Shown in pieces: positions 6,936 through 11,768 of a stretch of 11,768 bases of DNA. The notes under the pieces are model-generated. The model was not told the origin of the DNA. It ran no database searches and saw nothing but the letters and a program-made list of their open reading frames with translations. Each line of letters begins with the position of its first letter. Position 1 is the stretch's first letter. Position numbers and translations under genes: made by a program. The DNA comes from Emcibacteraceae bacterium (GTDB taxonomy: Bacteria > Pseudomonadota > Alphaproteobacteria > Sphingomonadales > Emcibacteraceae), in contig JAESUD010000321.1 in NCBI GenBank assembly GCA_016763335.1, positions 1 to 11,768 of the forward strand, written 5' to 3'.

Positions 6936-6950
6936 TGTTACTATATAACA
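6936..6950. promoter_or_regulatory. Zur-like operator of znuA
   Basis: TGTTACTATATAACA is a palindrome with perfect TGTTA/TAACA arms around five bases. Its core GTTAC-TAT-ATAAC differs at one base from the GTTAT-N3-ATAAC pattern of alphaproteobacterial Zur boxes. It lies 29 nt upstream of the znuA-like ATG and covers the -10 element, a position suited to zinc-dependent repression. Confidence 0.65.
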
Positions 6951-6968
6951 TATTTTAATATAAGGCAA
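6940..6968 (-). promoter_or_regulatory. Promoter of znuA
   Basis: On the minus strand TTGCCT (6963-6968, 4 of 6 to the sigma-70 -35) and TATAGT (6940-6945, 5 of 6 to the -10) are separated by exactly 17 nt. The -10 lies inside the Zur-like palindrome. The predicted leader is about 26 nt. Confidence 0.55.
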
Positions 6969-7127
6969 TTCTTGATATAAAACATATTATTATATTATTT
7001 GGTACTTTATTTTGCCACAAAAGTGTTTTTAATATATTTTTTTATAAAAGCCATGATGATTTTTTGTTGAAGCATGGTATATAACTGAAATATTGATCAA
7101 TTTCGTAAATGGAAAATTGGAAAAAGA

Positions 7128-7910
7128 ATGATGTTATCTGGTTCGGCTAGATTAAATTGCCGTATGTTTTTGAAAGTAATGATTGCAGTATTAGCAGCAA
7201 CAGTTTTGTCTGCCTGCGGATCAGGAAGTTTGAAATACAGAGATCTACCAGTTGATCAGTTATATATTGAAGCACAAAAATATATTGATGCAGGACAATA
7301 CGGGATTGCAGCAGTCGCATTTGATGAAGTTGAAAGACAACATCCATATTCTATATGGGCGAGACGCGCCCAATTGATGTCAGCATATTCTTTTTATATG
7401 GCCAATGAATATGAAACTGCCATTTTGTCGGCGGGAAGATTTTTGTCACTTCATCCAGGTAATAAAAATGCACCATACGCTCATTATTTAATGGGTCTTA
7501 GTTATTATGAACAAATTGCTGATGTGCGCAGGGATCAATATAATACAGAACTTGCTATGGCAGAGTTTAATCAGATTGTTAGGCTTTATCCTGAATCTGA
7601 GTATGCTGAGGATGCCCGTGTGAAGATAGAACTAACTTTAGATCATTTGGCAGGCAAGGAAATGGAAATAGGCCGGTTCTATCAGACGACAGAAGAATTT
7701 TTTGCCGCTATTGGTAGGTTCAATAATGTTGTTTTGAAATTTGAAACAACGAGCCATGCTCCGGAAGCACTCCTTAGAATAACAGAGTCGTATCTTGCCC
7801 TCGGTATCATGCTAGAAGCCAAGAAAACCGCGGCCGTACTGGCGCTGAACTATCCGGACAGTGAATGGAATAAATATAGTACTGACCTAATGCGCAAACA
7901 TGTGAATTAA
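7128..7910 (+). CDS. bamD: Outer membrane protein assembly lipoprotein BamD (ComL)
   Basis: BamD is the essential TPR lipoprotein of the BAM complex, which folds beta-barrel proteins into the outer membrane from its periplasmic face. The 260 residues start with a basic segment, a hydrophobic stretch at 14-28 and the lipobox L-S-A-C with Cys30 as the lipidated residue. About five TPR-like helical repeats follow: D-Q-L-Y-I-E-A-Q-K-Y at 43-52, A-V-A-F-D-E-V-E-R-Q-H-P at 62-73, the A-P-Y-A-H-Y-L-M-G-L-S-Y-Y segment at 115-127, F-N-Q-I-V-R-L-Y-P at 147-155 and A-L-N-Y-P-D-S at 239-245. Two ATGs lie in tandem (7128, 7131) after TGGA at 7118-7121, and either could be used. A start at M13 (7164) lacks a ribosome site. 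Its stop is 15 nt before recN, so the two are likely co-transcribed, as in other alphaproteobacteria. Confidence 0.95.
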   Translation: MMLSGSARLNCRMFLKVMIAVLAATVLSACGSGSLKYRDLPVDQLYIEAQKYIDAGQYGIAAVAFDEVERQHPYSIWARRAQLMSAYSFYMANEYETAILSAGRFLSLHPGNKNAPYAHYLMGLSYYEQIADVRRDQYNTELAMAEFNQIVRLYPESEYAEDARVKIELTLDHLAGKEMEIGRFYQTTEEFFAAIGRFNNVVLKFETTSHAPEALLRITESYLALGIMLEAKKTAAVLALNYPDSEWNKYSTDLMRKHVN

Positions 7911-7925
7911 GGGGTAAGTTTTTTC

Positions 7926-9596
7926 ATGATTGTTTCGATTACGATCAGGGATATTGTTCTCATTGACCGCCTTCAAATGGATTTTGAAGACGGTCTTTGT
8001 GTTTTAAGTGGTGAAACGGGCGCCGGTAAATCCATTTTACTTTCAGGAATTGGCCTTGCTATTGGTGACCGTGGCGGACGGGAACTCATTAGACATGGAA
8101 AAGACAAAGGAAGTGTTTGTGTGGAACTTAAGGTCGGAAAAGACCATAAAGTCTGGCCAATACTTGATGATCAAGGGCTTGATTATGAAGAAGGAACAAT
8201 CATATTACGCCGCGTAATTATGAAAGATGGCCGAAGTCGGGCATTTATCAATGATCAATCGATAAGTGTTACATTTTTGAAAGCGGTAGGTGAGAGTTTA
8301 ATAGAAATTCACGGACAACATGACGAACGAGGATTATTAAATCCTGTGGGTCATCGCAATTTATTGGATGATTTTGGGGGTTACACAGAACTTCAAGCAA
8401 AGGTCCGTAAAAATTATCAAACATTATTTGATTTAAAGTCTGCCTTGAAGTCTGAACAAGATAAACTAGATATTGCTAAACAAGACGAGGATTATATCCG
8501 CCATAACCTAGATGAGCTTGAACAATTAAGCCCCGTTATTGGTGAGGAAGAAAAATTAGCCAAAGAACGCACTAAAATGATGCAGGGTGAAAACCTTTCT
8601 GAAGGATTAGGGGGACTTCTAAATAAGCTTCTAAGTGATAAAGGTGTTGATACAATTTTGAGGGTAACACTCAGGAAAATTGAAAGAATGTCAGCGCAGG
8701 CGCCAGGACTTCTTGACCCCGTATCCGAGAGTTTAGAAAGTGCCGCAAATGAAACAACGGAAGCAATAGCACAGCTTGAAACAATTATTCGCGATTTAGA
8801 GTTTAATCCTTATGACCTTGAAAATACGGAAGAACGTTTATTTTCGCTCAGGGCTGCGGCTCGTAAACACCACTGTCAAGCAGATGGTCTGGTTGCGCTA
8901 AAACAAGAATTTGAAGATAAGCTCGGTGCTTTAAAATTTGGTGATGAAGAGGTCCGACGTCTTAGTGGTGAAGTCAATAAAGCACAAGTTAAGTTTGAGG
9001 AAAATGTTGATAAATTATCCCGGTCGAGGCTTAAAATGGCGACGTTGTTAGATGAGCAGGTTAATAAGGAACTGCCAGCATTAAAAATGGACAAAGCAAA
9101 ATTTAAAACATTTCTTGAACCGTTTGAGCGGGAACAATGGACGGCAGAAGGTGGCGAACGAGTTGATTTTAGAGTGTCCACAAACCCGGGTGCACCTTTT
9201 GGTGGATTGATCAAAATTGCTTCGGGCGGCGAGTTATCAAGATTTATCCTCGCCCTTAAAGTTGTTCTTGCTCGCAGGACAAGTGTCGCGACGCTTATAT
9301 TTAATGAAATTGATCAGGGTGTGGGTGGTGCGGTTGCCAGTGCGGTCGGTGAAAGGCTAGCTGAGCTTGCTAAAAATGCACAGATATTGGTCATTACCCA
9401 TTCACCGCAGGTTGCGGCGCGTGGGGCCAGCCACTGGTTGATAAATAAAAGCATGTCTGGTGCAGAAAATACGGTTACGACAGCAGTGACAGAGCTTGGC
9501 AAAGAAAGCCGCCGCGAAGAAATAGCCCGCATGTTAGCAGGGGCAGAAGTTACGAAAGAAGCTAGGGCTGCTGCGGATAATCTGCTAAAATGGTAA
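7926..9596 (+). CDS. recN: DNA repair protein RecN (SMC-like ATPase), Walker B Asp replaced
   Basis: RecN is a cytoplasmic SMC-like ATPase that acts early in repair of double-strand breaks. The 556 residues match the usual ~555. The ATP-head N-half has I-R-D-I-V-L-I-D at 7-14 and Walker A G-E-T-G-A-G-K-S at 29-36. A coiled-coil arm spans ~160-380, rich in Lys, Glu and Leu. The C-half has the ABC signature S-G-G-E at 433-436, the Walker B region L-I-F-N-E-I-D at 457-463 and the H-loop V-I-T-H-S-P. The oddity is N460, where the family has the Mg2+-binding Asp (F-D-E-I-D); Glu461 is kept. The codon is AAT, one change from GAT. Ribosome site AAGGGG overlaps the bamD stop, ~11 nt before the ATG. 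ligA follows closely. Confidence 0.96.
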   Translation: MIVSITIRDIVLIDRLQMDFEDGLCVLSGETGAGKSILLSGIGLAIGDRGGRELIRHGKDKGSVCVELKVGKDHKVWPILDDQGLDYEEGTIILRRVIMKDGRSRAFINDQSISVTFLKAVGESLIEIHGQHDERGLLNPVGHRNLLDDFGGYTELQAKVRKNYQTLFDLKSALKSEQDKLDIAKQDEDYIRHNLDELEQLSPVIGEEEKLAKERTKMMQGENLSEGLGGLLNKLLSDKGVDTILRVTLRKIERMSAQAPGLLDPVSESLESAANETTEAIAQLETIIRDLEFNPYDLENTEERLFSLRAAARKHHCQADGLVALKQEFEDKLGALKFGDEEVRRLSGEVNKAQVKFEENVDKLSRSRLKMATLLDEQVNKELPALKMDKAKFKTFLEPFEREQWTAEGGERVDFRVSTNPGAPFGGLIKIASGGELSRFILALKVVLARRTSVATLIFNEIDQGVGGAVASAVGERLAELAKNAQILVITHSPQVAARGASHWLINKSMSGAENTVTTAVTELGKESRREEIARMLAGAEVTKEARAAADNLLKW

Positions 9597-9606
9597 TTTT
9601 CCATAT

Positions 9607-11705
<2,099 letters not shown>

Positions 11706-11768
11706 CCATGCAATAAACGCATAGCTGGTTGGTAAAAATACCCACTACTCATGTTTACCTCGTATGGA

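Noticed and set aside
6951..7120. Very AT-rich stretch between znuA and bamD as a replication origin or a horizontally acquired scar
   Set aside because: No DnaA boxes or iterons were seen. AT-rich DNA is expected in a divergent promoter region of a low-GC genome. A TATATA/TATAAC near 7078-7085 may be a bamD -10, but no convincing -35 accompanies it.
4215..7127. hppD-Lrp-znuA as a mobile island
   Set aside because: There are no flanking repeats, integrase, transposase or tRNA, and composition looks like the neighbours, so ordinary rearrangement is enough.
8876..9604. Minus-strand open frames of 112 and 96 codons opposite recN
   Set aside because: They run antisense to conserved RecN motifs (signature, Walker B) and have low-complexity Ser/Ala-rich products typical of shadow frames.

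Overview
This window is a conserved alphaproteobacterial chromosomal locus. It holds the end of the division and cell wall (dcw) cluster, ddl(3' end)-ftsQ-ftsA-ftsZ, and the block bamD-recN-ligA that normally follows it in this class. The gene order, the FtsZ N-terminus, the long FtsZ linker and the regulatory motifs upstream of ftsZ all point to Alphaproteobacteria. The DNA is AT-rich (roughly 40% GC by eye, not counted), which fits a low-GC, possibly marine lineage. I cannot name a genus. I see no phage, insertion sequence, CRISPR array, tRNA or rRNA.

Layout: (1) Positions 1-2476 carry ddl (C-terminal part only), ftsQ and ftsA, tightly packed on the + strand with overlapping or abutting ends. 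(2) Positions 2477-2669 are a non-coding gap before ftsZ. It contains a terminator-like hairpin, a 13-nt direct repeat, five GANTC sites within about 100 bp and a perfect TTAA-N7-TTAA CtrA-type box. This looks like the control region for cell-cycle-regulated ftsZ transcription. (3) ftsZ (start re-assigned to 2670) ends in a strong intrinsic terminator. (4) Positions 4278-6907 hold three metabolic or transport genes: hppD (-), a divergent Lrp/AsnC regulator (+) and a solitary zinc-binding protein gene, znuA-like (-), with a Zur-like operator. In many alphaproteobacteria lpxC occupies this place, and it is absent here. (5) bamD, recN and ligA (+) follow.

How the genes work together: Ddl makes the D-Ala-D-Ala unit of peptidoglycan. 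FtsQ, FtsA and FtsZ build the divisome. BamD belongs to the outer-membrane protein assembly machine. RecN and LigA act in DNA repair and replication. The inserted trio joins tyrosine catabolism (HppD, probably controlled by its divergent Lrp-type neighbour) to zinc acquisition (ZnuA).

I found no wholly new system. The points most worth a second look are the GANTC/CtrA cluster at ftsZ, the loss of the Walker B aspartate in RecN (N460), the replacement of lpxC by three unrelated genes, and the Zur-like operator lying on the -10 element of znuA. Gene identities come from recognised motifs and family knowledge; no database search was run.
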